A DNA stretch of 64,000 nucleotides from assembly GCF_013185185.1 (NCBI RefSeq), contig NZ_JAAZWE010000002.1:62001-126000 (forward strand). The letters run 5' to 3'. The DNA comes from Saccharibacillus endophyticus (GTDB lineage Bacteria > Bacillota > Bacilli > Paenibacillales > Paenibacillaceae). Every line of letters begins with the position of its first letter. The first letter of the stretch is position 1. The notes under the pieces were generated by a model. It made no database searches. It was not told where the DNA came from and saw nothing but the letters and a program-made list of their open reading frames with translations. The translations under genes were made by a program, and so were the position numbers. Shown piece by piece: positions 9,650 to 18,081 of the stretch.

Positions 9650-9965
9650 TATACTCCACCTCCGACGTTGTCCCCAGTTTCCTGCGGATCATGTCGGCAA
9701 ATCCCTGTTCGGTCAACGCGAGCACAAGGCGTTCTGGCTTGCCGATACTGGCGCCTAGCCGCTCTCGGTCAAAACCGACGAGCAGGGGAATGCCGTATGA
9801 AGCGCATTTGTCGCGAAACTTTTTCTGGGTATTGGACGAGGCGTCGCCGGCCAAGACGACCAACTTGGCTTCGCGCGACCGGATGGCTTTGATCACCATT
9901 TCGTCTCCGGTAACCATCTTTCCGGCGCGCATGGCCAGCCCCAGTCCCGAAAGCTCATTATTCAT
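9642..9965 (-). CDS. ylxQ: L7Ae-family K-turn RNA-binding protein YlxQ
   Basis: A 107-residue protein of the L7Ae/L30e/S12e/Gadd45 family. It has the typical [19 protein letters not shown] and [17 protein letters not shown] segments. In Bacillus the YlxQ proteins bind kink-turns, and the cellular role is unclear. The ATG start follows GAGAGAGAC and overlaps rnpM by 8 nt. The longer open frame upstream is rnpM read in another frame. It sits in the fixed nusA-rnpM-ylxQ-infB order. Confidence 0.92.
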   Translation of the reverse strand: MNNELSGLGLAMRAGKMVTGDEMVIKAIRSREAKLVVLAGDASSNTQKKFRDKCASYGIPLLVGFDRERLGASIGKPERLVLALTEQGFADMIRRKLGTTSEVEYIE

Positions 9966-10269
9966 CGTCTGTCTCTCTCTCCTGTAATTCACGGAATTGG
10001 TGTTCGACCCGAATAAAATCCCGGGCAAGTTGTTCGTAGATTTCGGCCGGCACCGGCTGCTTGAGCGCGCGATCCAGCGACTTATTCTTCTGGGCAAGCC
10101 TGAAGCAGTCCGCATCTGCGCGCAGATAAGCGCCTCTGCCGGATTTTTTGCCTGTAAGATCGATCTCAATTTGGCCTTCCGGCGTACGGACGACCCGGAT
10201 CAATTCCTTTTTAGGCAGCATTTCCTGGCTGGCTACGCATTTGCGCAGCGGCACCTTTTTGGTTTTCAT
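9958..10269 (-). CDS. rnpM: RNase P modulator RnpM (YlxR family)
   Basis: A 103-residue protein of the YlxR family, recently described in B. subtilis as a modulator that binds RNase P RNA. It has the conserved PLRKCVASQE, KKELIRVVR and GKKSGRGAYLRAD segments. The C-terminal 20 residues are charged. It lies between nusA and ylxQ, as in nearly all Firmicutes. The gene name is by family; function in this organism is inferred. Confidence 0.92.
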   Translation of the reverse strand: MKTKKVPLRKCVASQEMLPKKELIRVVRTPEGQIEIDLTGKKSGRGAYLRADADCFRLAQKNKSLDRALKQPVPAEIYEQLARDFIRVEHQFRELQERETDDE

Positions 10270-10307
10270 GGTTGGAACCCCCGCTTTCGCCTATAACGTT
10301 AAAGAGT

Positions 10308-11405
10308 CTAGTCGATAGACACGGAGTCTTGCGGCATTTCGCCGTCGTACGTGCGCTCTCTGCCGAATTCTTCTTCAGCCTGCGTTTCGCTCTTGATGTC
10401 GATCTTCCAACCGGTCAGCTTCGCCGCAAGGCGTGCATTTTGGCCTTTGATCCCGATCGCAAGCGACAACTGATAGTCCGGTACGATGACGCGGGCCATT
10501 TTTTCGGCTTCGAATACTTCGACCTCGATCACTTTGGAAGGACTCAGCGCATTGGCCACATACTCTTCCACGCTCTCGGAATAGTTCACGATGTCGATTT
10601 TCTCCCCGCGTAGTTCATTGACGATTGTTTGTACGCGCACGCCTTTCGGACCTACGCAAGAACCGACCGGATCGACTTCCGCATTACGGGAATAAACAGC
10701 GATTTTCGAACGGAAACCGGCTTCGCGCGCAACCGATTTGATTTCGACGACTCCGTCGAAAATCTCGGGCACTTCAAGTTCGAACAGGCGCTTCAACAGT
10801 CCGGGATGTGTCCGGGACAAGATGATTTGCGGCCCCTTCGTGGTATTTTCCACCTTTGTGATATAACCTTTGATCCGCTCGTTATGCGCGAATTTTTCGC
10901 CGGGCATAAGCTCGGTAAGCGGCAGAGCCGCTTCGATCTTGCCCAGATCGACATACAGGTTACGGGCATCCATGCGCTGCACGGTTCCCGTTACGATGTC
11001 TTCCGTTTTGTCAACGAACGCATTGTAGATCAGGCCGCGTTCTGCTTCACGGATGCGCTGCGTTACGACTTGTTTTGCCGTTTGCGCCGCGATACGCCCG
11101 AAATCGCGAGGCGTTACTTCCAACTCGGCGATATCGTCAATTTGCAGATGCGGATTGATTTCCCGCGCATTTTCGAGCGAAATTTCGGTTCTGTCATCCA
11201 GAACTTCCTCGGCTACCAACTTGCGCGCGTAAACTTTAATTACCCCGGTATTGCGATTCATATCCACGCGTACGTTTTGAGCCGTGTTGAAATTGCGCTT
11301 GTAACTGGAGATCAGCGCTGCTTCGATCGCTTCGAAAAGAATTTCTTTGCTAATCCCCCGATCACGCTCCAGCTCGTTTAATGCTTCAATGAAATCCGTA
11401 CTCAT
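10308..11405 (-). CDS. nusA: Transcription termination/antitermination protein NusA
   Basis: A 365-residue protein that binds RNA polymerase and nascent RNA. It contains an N-terminal polymerase-binding domain, an S1 domain (about 135-200, GTVQRMDARNLYVDLG) and tandem KH domains (VGSCVGPKGVRVQTIVNEL and AIGIKGQNARLAAKL). It lacks the C-terminal acidic repeats of proteobacterial NusA, as is normal in Gram-positives. It begins MSTDFIEALNELE after GGGGGAGCG. rimP lies 34 nt upstream. Confidence 0.98.
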   Translation of the reverse strand: MSTDFIEALNELERDRGISKEILFEAIEAALISSYKRNFNTAQNVRVDMNRNTGVIKVYARKLVAEEVLDDRTEISLENAREINPHLQIDDIAELEVTPRDFGRIAAQTAKQVVTQRIREAERGLIYNAFVDKTEDIVTGTVQRMDARNLYVDLGKIEAALPLTELMPGEKFAHNERIKGYITKVENTTKGPQIILSRTHPGLLKRLFELEVPEIFDGVVEIKSVAREAGFRSKIAVYSRNAEVDPVGSCVGPKGVRVQTIVNELRGEKIDIVNYSESVEEYVANALSPSKVIEVEVFEAEKMARVIVPDYQLSLAIGIKGQNARLAAKLTGWKIDIKSETQAEEEFGRERTYDGEMPQDSVSID

Positions 11406-11439
11406 TTGCCCAACGCTCCCCCTTTCAGGACTATCTATA

Positions 11440-11901
11440 TTAGAAAATAATGGCCAGTCTGGCGCTGGCGACCTTGTCGTAAGGCACAGCTGCCTGTTTC
11501 TTCCCGAACGCGATTACAAGTTCTCCGTTTTCAAACGAAAGCAGTTTGCCTTCGAATTCCTTCGACCCGTTAATCGGTTCGTAAGTCGTAACGAAAACAT
11601 CTTTTCCGACTGCCTTCAGCACGTCTTCCGCCTTCTTCAGCGGACGTTCGGCTCCCGGCGACGACACTTCCAGGAAGTACGCCTCTTCAATCGGATCGTT
11701 TTCGTCCAGTTTCTGGCTCATGTACTCACTGATCTGCCCGCAGTCATCAATATCGATGCCGCCTTCCTTGTCCACGTAAACACGCAAGAAATAGCTGCCG
11801 CCTTCCTTCACGTACTCTACATCGACCAGTTCAAATCCCTGTTCAGTCAGGTACGGTTCGATCATCTCTTCTACGGTTGTTTTAATCTTCGGTGTGCTCA
11901 A
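11440..11901 (-). CDS. rimP: Ribosome maturation factor RimP
   Basis: A 153-residue factor for 30S assembly with an N-terminal alpha/beta domain (GFELVDVEYVKEGG, LRVYVDKEGGIDIDDC) and a C-terminal SH3-like domain (SPGAERPL followed by a beta-rich tail). The TTG start (MSTPKIKTTVEEM) is preferred because TTGGAGGG sits 8 nt upstream; an earlier in-frame TTG lies within that site. It is the first gene of the rimP-nusA-infB unit and has a promoter about 140 nt upstream. Confidence 0.94.
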   Translation of the reverse strand: MSTPKIKTTVEEMIEPYLTEQGFELVDVEYVKEGGSYFLRVYVDKEGGIDIDDCGQISEYMSQKLDENDPIEEAYFLEVSSPGAERPLKKAEDVLKAVGKDVFVTTYEPINGSKEFEGKLLSFENGELVIAFGKKQAAVPYDKVASARLAIIF

Positions 11902-11971
11902 GCATTCACCCTCCAAGCGTTGTCAAGTTCCGTCCGCAAGGGCGGCGCAGAAGATATCAGCCCAAAAGTAA

Positions 11972-11991
11972 AGAGTGGGTTGCCCCACTCT
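11972..11991 (-). promoter_or_regulatory. Hairpin in the rimP leader
   Basis: A perfect 8-bp stem AGAGTGGG / CCCACTCT closed by a GCAA tetraloop lies in the untranslated leader. TTTACTTTTG follows. The interrupted T-run makes it a poor terminator, so an attenuator or mRNA-stabilising hairpin is possible. The 11902-12041 leader shows no other clear structure. Confidence 0.55.
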
Positions 11992-12041
11992 CTACACAAA
12001 GATCTATCTTCCGCTGTGTCTAACTCCAAAATCCTACTTCT

Positions 12042-12070
12042 ATTATACCATAAGCCCGTAATGGTGACAA
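12042..12070 (-). promoter_or_regulatory. Sigma-A promoter of the rimP-nusA-infB operon
   Basis: On the minus strand TTGTCA (12065-12070), a 17-nt spacer and TATAAT (12042-12047) are preceded by TGG, an extended -10. This is the best promoter match in the window. It lies 39 nt downstream of the polC stop codon and is flanked by the inverted repeat CGTAATGG / CCATTACG at 12057-12101. Confidence 0.85.
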
Positions 12071-12101
12071 GTATGAGGGCTTTACAAAGGCCGCCATTAC
12101 G
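12057..12101. repeat. 8-bp inverted repeat flanking the rimP -35 element
   Basis: The arms CGTAATGG (12057-12064) and CCATTACG (12094-12101) are perfect and enclose the -35 hexamer. The distal arm begins just after the polC stop. It may be a polC 3' hairpin (GGC/GCC inner stem) or an operator. Confidence 0.5.
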
Positions 12102-12108
12102 CCCTTCT

Positions 12109-15100
12109 TTAAAATAAGGAGAGCTGATTGCTTTCAGGCAAACCGCGGAAGCAGCCCAACTGCCCGAGCAATTCGATAATGGTTTTCGAAGCTTTCGACT
12201 TTTGTTGGAAATCCTCGATCGAGAGGAATTCGCCATGGTCGCGCGCGGCAGCTACGCCTTTTGCCGCATTGTCGCCAAGGCCCGCAAGCGCCGCGAACGG
12301 GAAGATCAGGCTGCTTCCGTCGACGATGAACTTCTGCGCGTCGGAACGGTACAGGTCGATCGTTTTGAACGTGAAACCGCGAGCCGTCATTTCAAGCGCC
12401 ATCTCCAGGATCGGCAGCATCGCTTTTTCTTTCGGCTGAGCTTGAAAGCCCTTCTGCTCAATCTCGACGATCTTGCGACCGATCGCTTCGTATCCCTGAC
12501 AGAACAATTCGATTTCAAAATCAGCCGCGCGAACCGAGAAATACGTCGCGTAATATTCGATCGGATGATACAGCTTGAAGTAAGCCGTACGCACGGCCGA
12601 AATGACATAGGCCGCAGCATGGGCTTTCGGGAACATGTACTGGATCTTCAGGCAAGAATCGATATACCAGTTCGGCACTTTGCAGCGCTTCATCTCGTCA
12701 ATCCATTCTTGCGACAGACCTTTACCTTTACGTACGCTTTCCGTAATTTTAAAGGCCAGTCCGGCATCCATTCCCGCTTTGTAGATCAGGAACAACATGA
12801 TATCGTCCCGACAGCCGATTACCGTTTTGATATTGCACGTACCGTTTTTGATCAGCTGATCCGCATTGCCCAGCCAAACGCCGGTTCCGTGCGACAGACC
12901 GGAAATTTGCAGCAAATCGGCAAAGCTCGAAGGTTTGGCTTCGATCAACATCTGCCGTACGAATTTGGTTCCCATCTCCGGCACGCCGTAGGTGGCAACG
13001 GGAGTGCGGATTTGCTCCGGCGTGACGCCGAGCGAATCCGTCGAGTTGAACATGCTCATAACCTTTGGGTCGTTCATCGGAATGGTGGTCGGATCGACGC
13101 CGGTCAAGTCTTGAAGCATTCGCATCATGGTCGGATCGTCGTGTCCCAGAATATCGAGTTTGAGCAGGTTTTCGTCGAACGCGTGATAATCGAAATGGGT
13201 CGTTTTCCATTCCGCGTTCACGTCGTCGGCCGGGTACTGGACAGGCGTAATGTCTTCGATCTCCATATAGTCCGGCAGCACGACGATACCGCCCGGGTGC
13301 TGTCCGGTACTGCGCTTGACGCCCGTGCAACCTGATGCCAAACGATTCAATTCGGCCGAACGCCAACGCTTTTGGTGATGCTCTTCGTACTTTTTCGCAA
13401 AACCGAATGCGGTCTTTTCGGCGACTGTACCGATCGTGCCCGCACGGAACACATTGTCCGGTCCGAACATGACTTTGGTGAAGTTATGCGCCTGAGGCTG
13501 GTATTCGCCCGAAAAGTTCAAGTCGATATCGGGAACTTTGTCGCCTTTGAAGCCCAGGAACGTCTCGAACGGAATATCGTGTCCTTCGCCGAGCATCGTC
13601 GAATCGCAGTTGGGGCATTGTTTGTTCGGCAGGTCGAATCCGCTTCGCACGCTGCCGTCCAGGAACCATTCGCTATGTTTGCATTCCGCGTTGCGGCATA
13701 TATAATGCGGCGGCAGCGGATTGACTTCCGATATCCCCAAGAACATGGCGACGACGGACGAGCCGACCGAACCCCGCGAACCGACCAGATAACCGTCGCT
13801 GTTCGATTTTTTAACCAAACGTTCGGAAATCAGATAGTTGGCCGAGAAACCGAACTTGATGATCGGGCCCAGCTCTTTTTCCAGTCGTGCAATGATGACT
13901 TCCGGAAGTTCTTCGCCGTACATTTCCTTCGCCGTGTTGTAGCAAGTATCCCGGATTTCCTGATCGGCCCCTTCGATGACCGGCGTGTACAGTTCCGACG
14001 GGAACAGCTTGATTTCCTCGAAACGGTCCGCAAGCTCCGACGTGTTGGTCACAACCACTTCTCTTGCCTTTTCCTCGCCCAAAAATTTGAACTCTTCCAA
14101 CATCTCTTCGGTCGTGCGGAAATGAGCGTCCGGTTTATTTTGGTCTTTGAGCGGGCTGAAGCCCGTGATGCCGTGGATCGTGATATCCCGGTACATTTTG
14201 TCCCGCGGATCCAGGTAATGCACATTGCCCGTGGCGACGACCGGCTTGTTCAGCTTATTGCCGATTTTGCACACTTTTTCGACCGCGATTTTGAGTTCTT
14301 CCGCGCTGCCGACCAGGCCTTTGTCCACCAAGTGCATGTACATGGTCAGCGGCTGGATTTCCAAAATATCGTAAAAGCCTGCCACGTCTTCCGCTTCTTC
14401 GACCGTTTTGTTCAGCACGGCTTCGAAGAATTCGCCTTTTTCGCAGCCTGACAAAATCAACAGGCCTTCGCGCATGTTTTCGAGCTTCGACTTCGGAATG
14501 CAAGGCACCCGTTTGAAATGCTCGGTATGCGACATGGAGATGAGTTTGTACAAATTCTTTTTGCCGACTTCGTTCAGCGCATAAATGCCGCAGTGGAACG
14601 GACGGGCGTTGGACAAGTCTTTGCCGACGAAATCGTTCAAGCGGCTCAGGTTGTTGAGATTGCGTTCTTTGACCGCGTCTTCGATCAGTCCCGTCAAAAT
14701 GCCCGCCAGCGCGATCGTATCGTCGATGGCGCGGTGATGGCTTTCAAGCGCGACTTTATATCGATTAGCCAATGTGTTCAACCGGTGGTTTTTCATCGTC
14801 GGATGCAGCAAGCGTGCCATTTCCAACGTGTCCAGCACCGGATTTTCCATCAGCGGCAGATCGAAGTTTTTGAGCGTCGCCTGGATAAAACCGATATCGA
14901 ACCGCGCGTTGTGCGCGACCAGGATCGCGTCTCCCGCAAATTCCACGAATTCGCGAATAACGCTGTCGATCTCCGGAGCGCCGCGTACCATATCGTCGGT
15001 GATATTGGTCAGCTGCTGGATATGGTAAGGAATCCGTTCATGCGGATCGACGAATGTCGAGTAACGTCCCGTTTCCTGGCCGTCCCGCATTTTGACCGCC

Positions 15101-16440
15101 GCGATTTCGATGATCTTGTTCTGCGTGATCGACAAGCCGGTGGTCTCGATATCGAATACGACGTATTCCGCCGACTTCAATTCGCCGTCCCGCGGATTGA
15201 GCACGACCGCGACGGAATCGTTGACCACGTTCGCTTCGACGCCGTACATCATTTTGATCCCGTTCTTTTTGGCCGCTTTCGCCGCGTCCGGGTAACATTG
15301 CACGCCGCCGTGGTCGGTGACCGCAATCGCTTTGTGTCCCCATTTCGCGGCACGCTTCACGTATTCGTCGATCGAACATACCGCGTCCATCGTGCTCATT
15401 TTGGTATGCAGATGGAATTCGACGCGTTTTTCTTCGGCATTGTCCATGCGAATCGGAGGCGCCTTGATTTCCATCAGATCGGAAGGGATCATGACCAGCT
15501 CTGGAATCTGCATAAAACGGTCCATTTCGACGCGTCCGCGGGCTTTGACCCATTTCCCGTTTGCCAGCAAACTCATTACTTTCAGATCGTCTTTATTTTT
15601 CGCGAACATCTTCATTTGCAGCGAGTCGCTGTAGTCGGTCAGGAAATACGTGAACAACGTGCTTCCGTTACGAAGTTCTTTGCTTTCCAGACCGAAGATC
15701 AACCCTTGAATCGTGACTTTCTTTTCTTCGTCTTGCAGCGTCTGGAGCGAAATCGCTTCGTCGCGGATATCGTAACCGATCTGGAGTTTGACCACTTCGC
15801 CGTCTTCGTTTTCTTCGCCCGCGCTGATCTCGGCATCGATCTCCGCCATCATTTTCTCGATCGCCGCCTGCTCGTCGCGCCGCCGCATCTCGTCGAATTG
15901 CGCTTTGGCCGCCTGGGCTGCCGCTTCTCCCGTATCGACGTTCAATTTCACCTGAAGCTGAAGACCGAAGTATTTTTCGTAAAAATCGGTTAACGCTTTA
16001 TCGATGTTGCGTTTGCGTCCAAGCTCCAGCGACATCGGATCGGTAAACGAGACCGTCGTCACATTTCCCTCTGTCACGGCCTGCGCTCTCGCCATCCAAC
16101 CGTTGACCGAAGGAATCTCGCGCTGCGCCCATTCGATAAACAGCTTCCAATACTCGTCTACGATCTCGCTTTGCCGATTTCCCCCCGTATATTGAAACAA
16201 AAAGCGAATCTTCGCGATATGCTTGAGCCGCTCTTGAATCTGCAAACAAAAAGTGCGATAAATCTGTGCGGGTACCAACGTATCTTTGACCAGCACGATT
16301 TTCCAATCCCGATTCGACCGACTGATTTCTACCCGATCGATATATCCATCATTAAAATAAGGGTCCGCCGCGCTAGCGGGCATCTCGGCCTGCTTCATCA
16401 GCAGTTCGAGGCGCTGCCTGCGCTCCGCCGTCTCACTCAT
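12109..16440 (-). CDS. polC: DNA polymerase III alpha subunit, PolC type
   Basis: A 1443-residue Gram-positive replicative polymerase. In order it shows an N-terminal domain, an OB fold, and a PHP domain (VEFHLHTKMSTMDAVC, AVTDHGGVQCYPDA) split by a DEDDh proofreading exonuclease (VFDIETTGLS, later HNARFDIGF). A cysteine cluster follows near residues 920-970 (CRNAECKHS, CPNCDS), then the palm with VPDIDLNFSGEYQ, and helix-hairpin-helix segments near the end. The start MSETAERRQ follows AAAGGGGGAC; the in-frame extension upstream has no ribosome site. It sits after proS, as in Bacillus. Confidence 0.98.
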   Translation of the reverse strand: MSETAERRQRLELLMKQAEMPASAADPYFNDGYIDRVEISRSNRDWKIVLVKDTLVPAQIYRTFCLQIQERLKHIAKIRFLFQYTGGNRQSEIVDEYWKLFIEWAQREIPSVNGWMARAQAVTEGNVTTVSFTDPMSLELGRKRNIDKALTDFYEKYFGLQLQVKLNVDTGEAAAQAAKAQFDEMRRRDEQAAIEKMMAEIDAEISAGEENEDGEVVKLQIGYDIRDEAISLQTLQDEEKKVTIQGLIFGLESKELRNGSTLFTYFLTDYSDSLQMKMFAKNKDDLKVMSLLANGKWVKARGRVEMDRFMQIPELVMIPSDLMEIKAPPIRMDNAEEKRVEFHLHTKMSTMDAVCSIDEYVKRAAKWGHKAIAVTDHGGVQCYPDAAKAAKKNGIKMMYGVEANVVNDSVAVVLNPRDGELKSAEYVVFDIETTGLSITQNKIIEIAAVKMRDGQETGRYSTFVDPHERIPYHIQQLTNITDDMVRGAPEIDSVIREFVEFAGDAILVAHNARFDIGFIQATLKNFDLPLMENPVLDTLEMARLLHPTMKNHRLNTLANRYKVALESHHRAIDDTIALAGILTGLIEDAVKERNLNNLSRLNDFVGKDLSNARPFHCGIYALNEVGKKNLYKLISMSHTEHFKRVPCIPKSKLENMREGLLILSGCEKGEFFEAVLNKTVEEAEDVAGFYDILEIQPLTMYMHLVDKGLVGSAEELKIAVEKVCKIGNKLNKPVVATGNVHYLDPRDKMYRDITIHGITGFSPLKDQNKPDAHFRTTEEMLEEFKFLGEEKAREVVVTNTSELADRFEEIKLFPSELYTPVIEGADQEIRDTCYNTAKEMYGEELPEVIIARLEKELGPIIKFGFSANYLISERLVKKSNSDGYLVGSRGSVGSSVVAMFLGISEVNPLPPHYICRNAECKHSEWFLDGSVRSGFDLPNKQCPNCDSTMLGEGHDIPFETFLGFKGDKVPDIDLNFSGEYQPQAHNFTKVMFGPDNVFRAGTIGTVAEKTAFGFAKKYEEHHQKRWRSAELNRLASGCTGVKRSTGQHPGGIVVLPDYMEIEDITPVQYPADDVNAEWKTTHFDYHAFDENLLKLDILGHDDPTMMRMLQDLTGVDPTTIPMNDPKVMSMFNSTDSLGVTPEQIRTPVATYGVPEMGTKFVRQMLIEAKPSSFADLLQISGLSHGTGVWLGNADQLIKNGTCNIKTVIGCRDDIMLFLIYKAGMDAGLAFKITESVRKGKGLSQEWIDEMKRCKVPNWYIDSCLKIQYMFPKAHAAAYVISAVRTAYFKLYHPIEYYATYFSVRAADFEIELFCQGYEAIGRKIVEIEQKGFQAQPKEKAMLPILEMALEMTARGFTFKTIDLYRSDAQKFIVDGSSLIFPFAALAGLGDNAAKGVAAARDHGEFLSIEDFQQKSKASKTIIELLGQLGCFRGLPESNQLSLF

Positions 16441-16473
16441 CGTCTGTCCCCCTTTGTTTCGTAAAAAGCGAAG

Positions 16474-16517
16474 AGCTTCCGCGGCGGGCCTCTTTCTTCG
16501 CCTCGCCGCCGGAAGCT
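16474..16517 (-). terminator. GC-rich hairpin between proS and polC
   Basis: On the minus strand GCTTCCGGCGGCG pairs with CGCCGCGGAAGC with one bulge. A T5 run (CGCTTTTTAC) follows only 6 nt after the stem. It lies 34 nt upstream of the polC start. The offset T-run suggests an attenuator or partial terminator rather than a full stop. Confidence 0.45.
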
Positions 16518-16548
16518 TCATTTCCGGTTTTGCTCTCTGGTTAAAAGA

Positions 16549-18006
16549 TTAATACGCCTTCGCAAACACAACGGTGTGCTTGGCTGCTTCTCCGCAAGCG
16601 ACGCAAGTACTCTTATGTTCTTGCGGATCGAACGGGATGTTACGACTCGTCGCGCCCGTTTCGGCACGTACCGTCTCTTCGCAAGCTTCGCTTCCGCACC
16701 ATCCGGCCAAGAAGAATCCGCGCTTCTCTTCCATTTGAGCGCGCATTTCGTCCAGATTGTCCACGGAGTGGAAGTGGCTGGCACGGAATTCGAGCGCACG
16801 CTCGTACATGCCTTTTTGCACGTCGTCGAGCAGCTGCTTCACCTCGTTCACCACGTTATCGAGCTGAACGGTCAGCTTGTCGCCGCCCAAGCGCGAAGCC
16901 AGCAGGCAGACGCCGTTTTCGATATCGCGCGGTCCGATTTCGATCCGTACCGGAACGCCGCGCATTTCGTATTCGTTGAACTTCCAGCCCGGACGCACGT
17001 CCGCGCGGTCGTCCATATTCACGCGAATGCCTGCTGCTTTGAGTTCGGCATACAGGGCATCCGCGCGCTCGATGACCATATCGCGCATCTTCGGAGGTCC
17101 GATCGGAATCAGAATGACTTGAGTCGGCGCAACTTTCGGAGGAATAACCAGACCGCGGTCGTCGCCGTGCGCCATGATCATCGAACCGATCAGACGCGTG
17201 CTCGTTCCCCACGACGTGGTGTGCGTGAACTCCAGCTCGTTGTCGCGGTTGAGGTATTGAATCTCGAACGCTTTGGCAAAGTTGGTGCCCATATAGTGGG
17301 AGGTACCTGCTTGAACCGCTTTGCCGTCTTTCATCATCGCTTCGATCGAATAGGTGTCGACCGCGCCCGCGAATTTTTCGGATGGCGTTTTTTGCCCCAT
17401 TACGACCGGCATGGCGAGGAAGTCTTCGACGAAATCGCGATACAGCTCAAGCATGCGCATCGTTTCTTCGCGCGCGTCCTTCTCGTCCTCGTGCGCCGTA
17501 TGGCCTTCCTGCCACAGGAATTCGCTTGTGCGCAGGAACGGCATGGTGCGTTTTTCCCAACGCATCACGTTCGCCCATTGGTTAATGAGAACAGGCAGGT
17601 CGCGGTACGATTTGATCCATTTGGAATACATGTGACCGAACATCGTTTCCGAAGTCGGACGAACGGCAAGGCGCTCTTCCAAAATGTCGCCGCCCGCTTC
17701 GGTTACGAAAGGCAACTCCGGGTTGAAACCTTCGATATGCTCTTTTTCTTTTTGGAAAAAGCTTTCCGGAATCAGCATGGGGAAGTACGCGTTGCGGTGA
17801 CCCGTTTCTTTGAAACGGCGGTCCATTTCTTGCTGAATATTTTCCCAGATCGCATAACCTTCGGGACGGAATACGATACAACCGCGCACGGGTGCATAAT
17901 CCATCAATTCCGCTTTTTTAATCACATCGATATACCAGCGCGAAAAGTCTTCGCTCTGCGGGGTAATCTCCGTAACGAACTGCTTATCCTGTTTATCGCT
18001 TGCCAT
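16549..18006 (-). CDS. proS: Proline--tRNA ligase, archaeal/eukaryotic-like (type 3)
   Basis: A 485-residue class II synthetase that charges tRNA-Pro. It lacks the editing insertion of the typical bacterial ProRS, which is about 565-575 residues. It shows EGHTAHEDEKDA, QAGTSHYMGTNFAKAF, TSWGTSTRLIGSMIMAHGD and RIEIGPRDIENG. A C-terminal zinc-type part has WCGSEAC and CVACGE, and the protein ends in FAKAY; these are hallmarks of the archaeal/eukaryotic-like group. The ATG start follows CGGAGGGACATAC. It occupies the locus between rseP and polC where Bacillus has the other type. Confidence 0.96.
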   Translation of the reverse strand: MASDKQDKQFVTEITPQSEDFSRWYIDVIKKAELMDYAPVRGCIVFRPEGYAIWENIQQEMDRRFKETGHRNAYFPMLIPESFFQKEKEHIEGFNPELPFVTEAGGDILEERLAVRPTSETMFGHMYSKWIKSYRDLPVLINQWANVMRWEKRTMPFLRTSEFLWQEGHTAHEDEKDAREETMRMLELYRDFVEDFLAMPVVMGQKTPSEKFAGAVDTYSIEAMMKDGKAVQAGTSHYMGTNFAKAFEIQYLNRDNELEFTHTTSWGTSTRLIGSMIMAHGDDRGLVIPPKVAPTQVILIPIGPPKMRDMVIERADALYAELKAAGIRVNMDDRADVRPGWKFNEYEMRGVPVRIEIGPRDIENGVCLLASRLGGDKLTVQLDNVVNEVKQLLDDVQKGMYERALEFRASHFHSVDNLDEMRAQMEEKRGFFLAGWCGSEACEETVRAETGATSRNIPFDPQEHKSTCVACGEAAKHTVVFAKAY

Positions 18007-18081
18007 GTATGTCCCTCCGTTTATCGAACAAGCCGCTTTGCCGCCGGATGACGACAAAGTCGGTTTTTTAGCTTTTGATGC

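Noticed and set aside
18037..18066. Hairpin with T6 in the rseP-proS gap
   Set aside because: The T-run is on the plus strand, where no gene ends; the stem is short and interrupted. On the minus strand it has no T-run.
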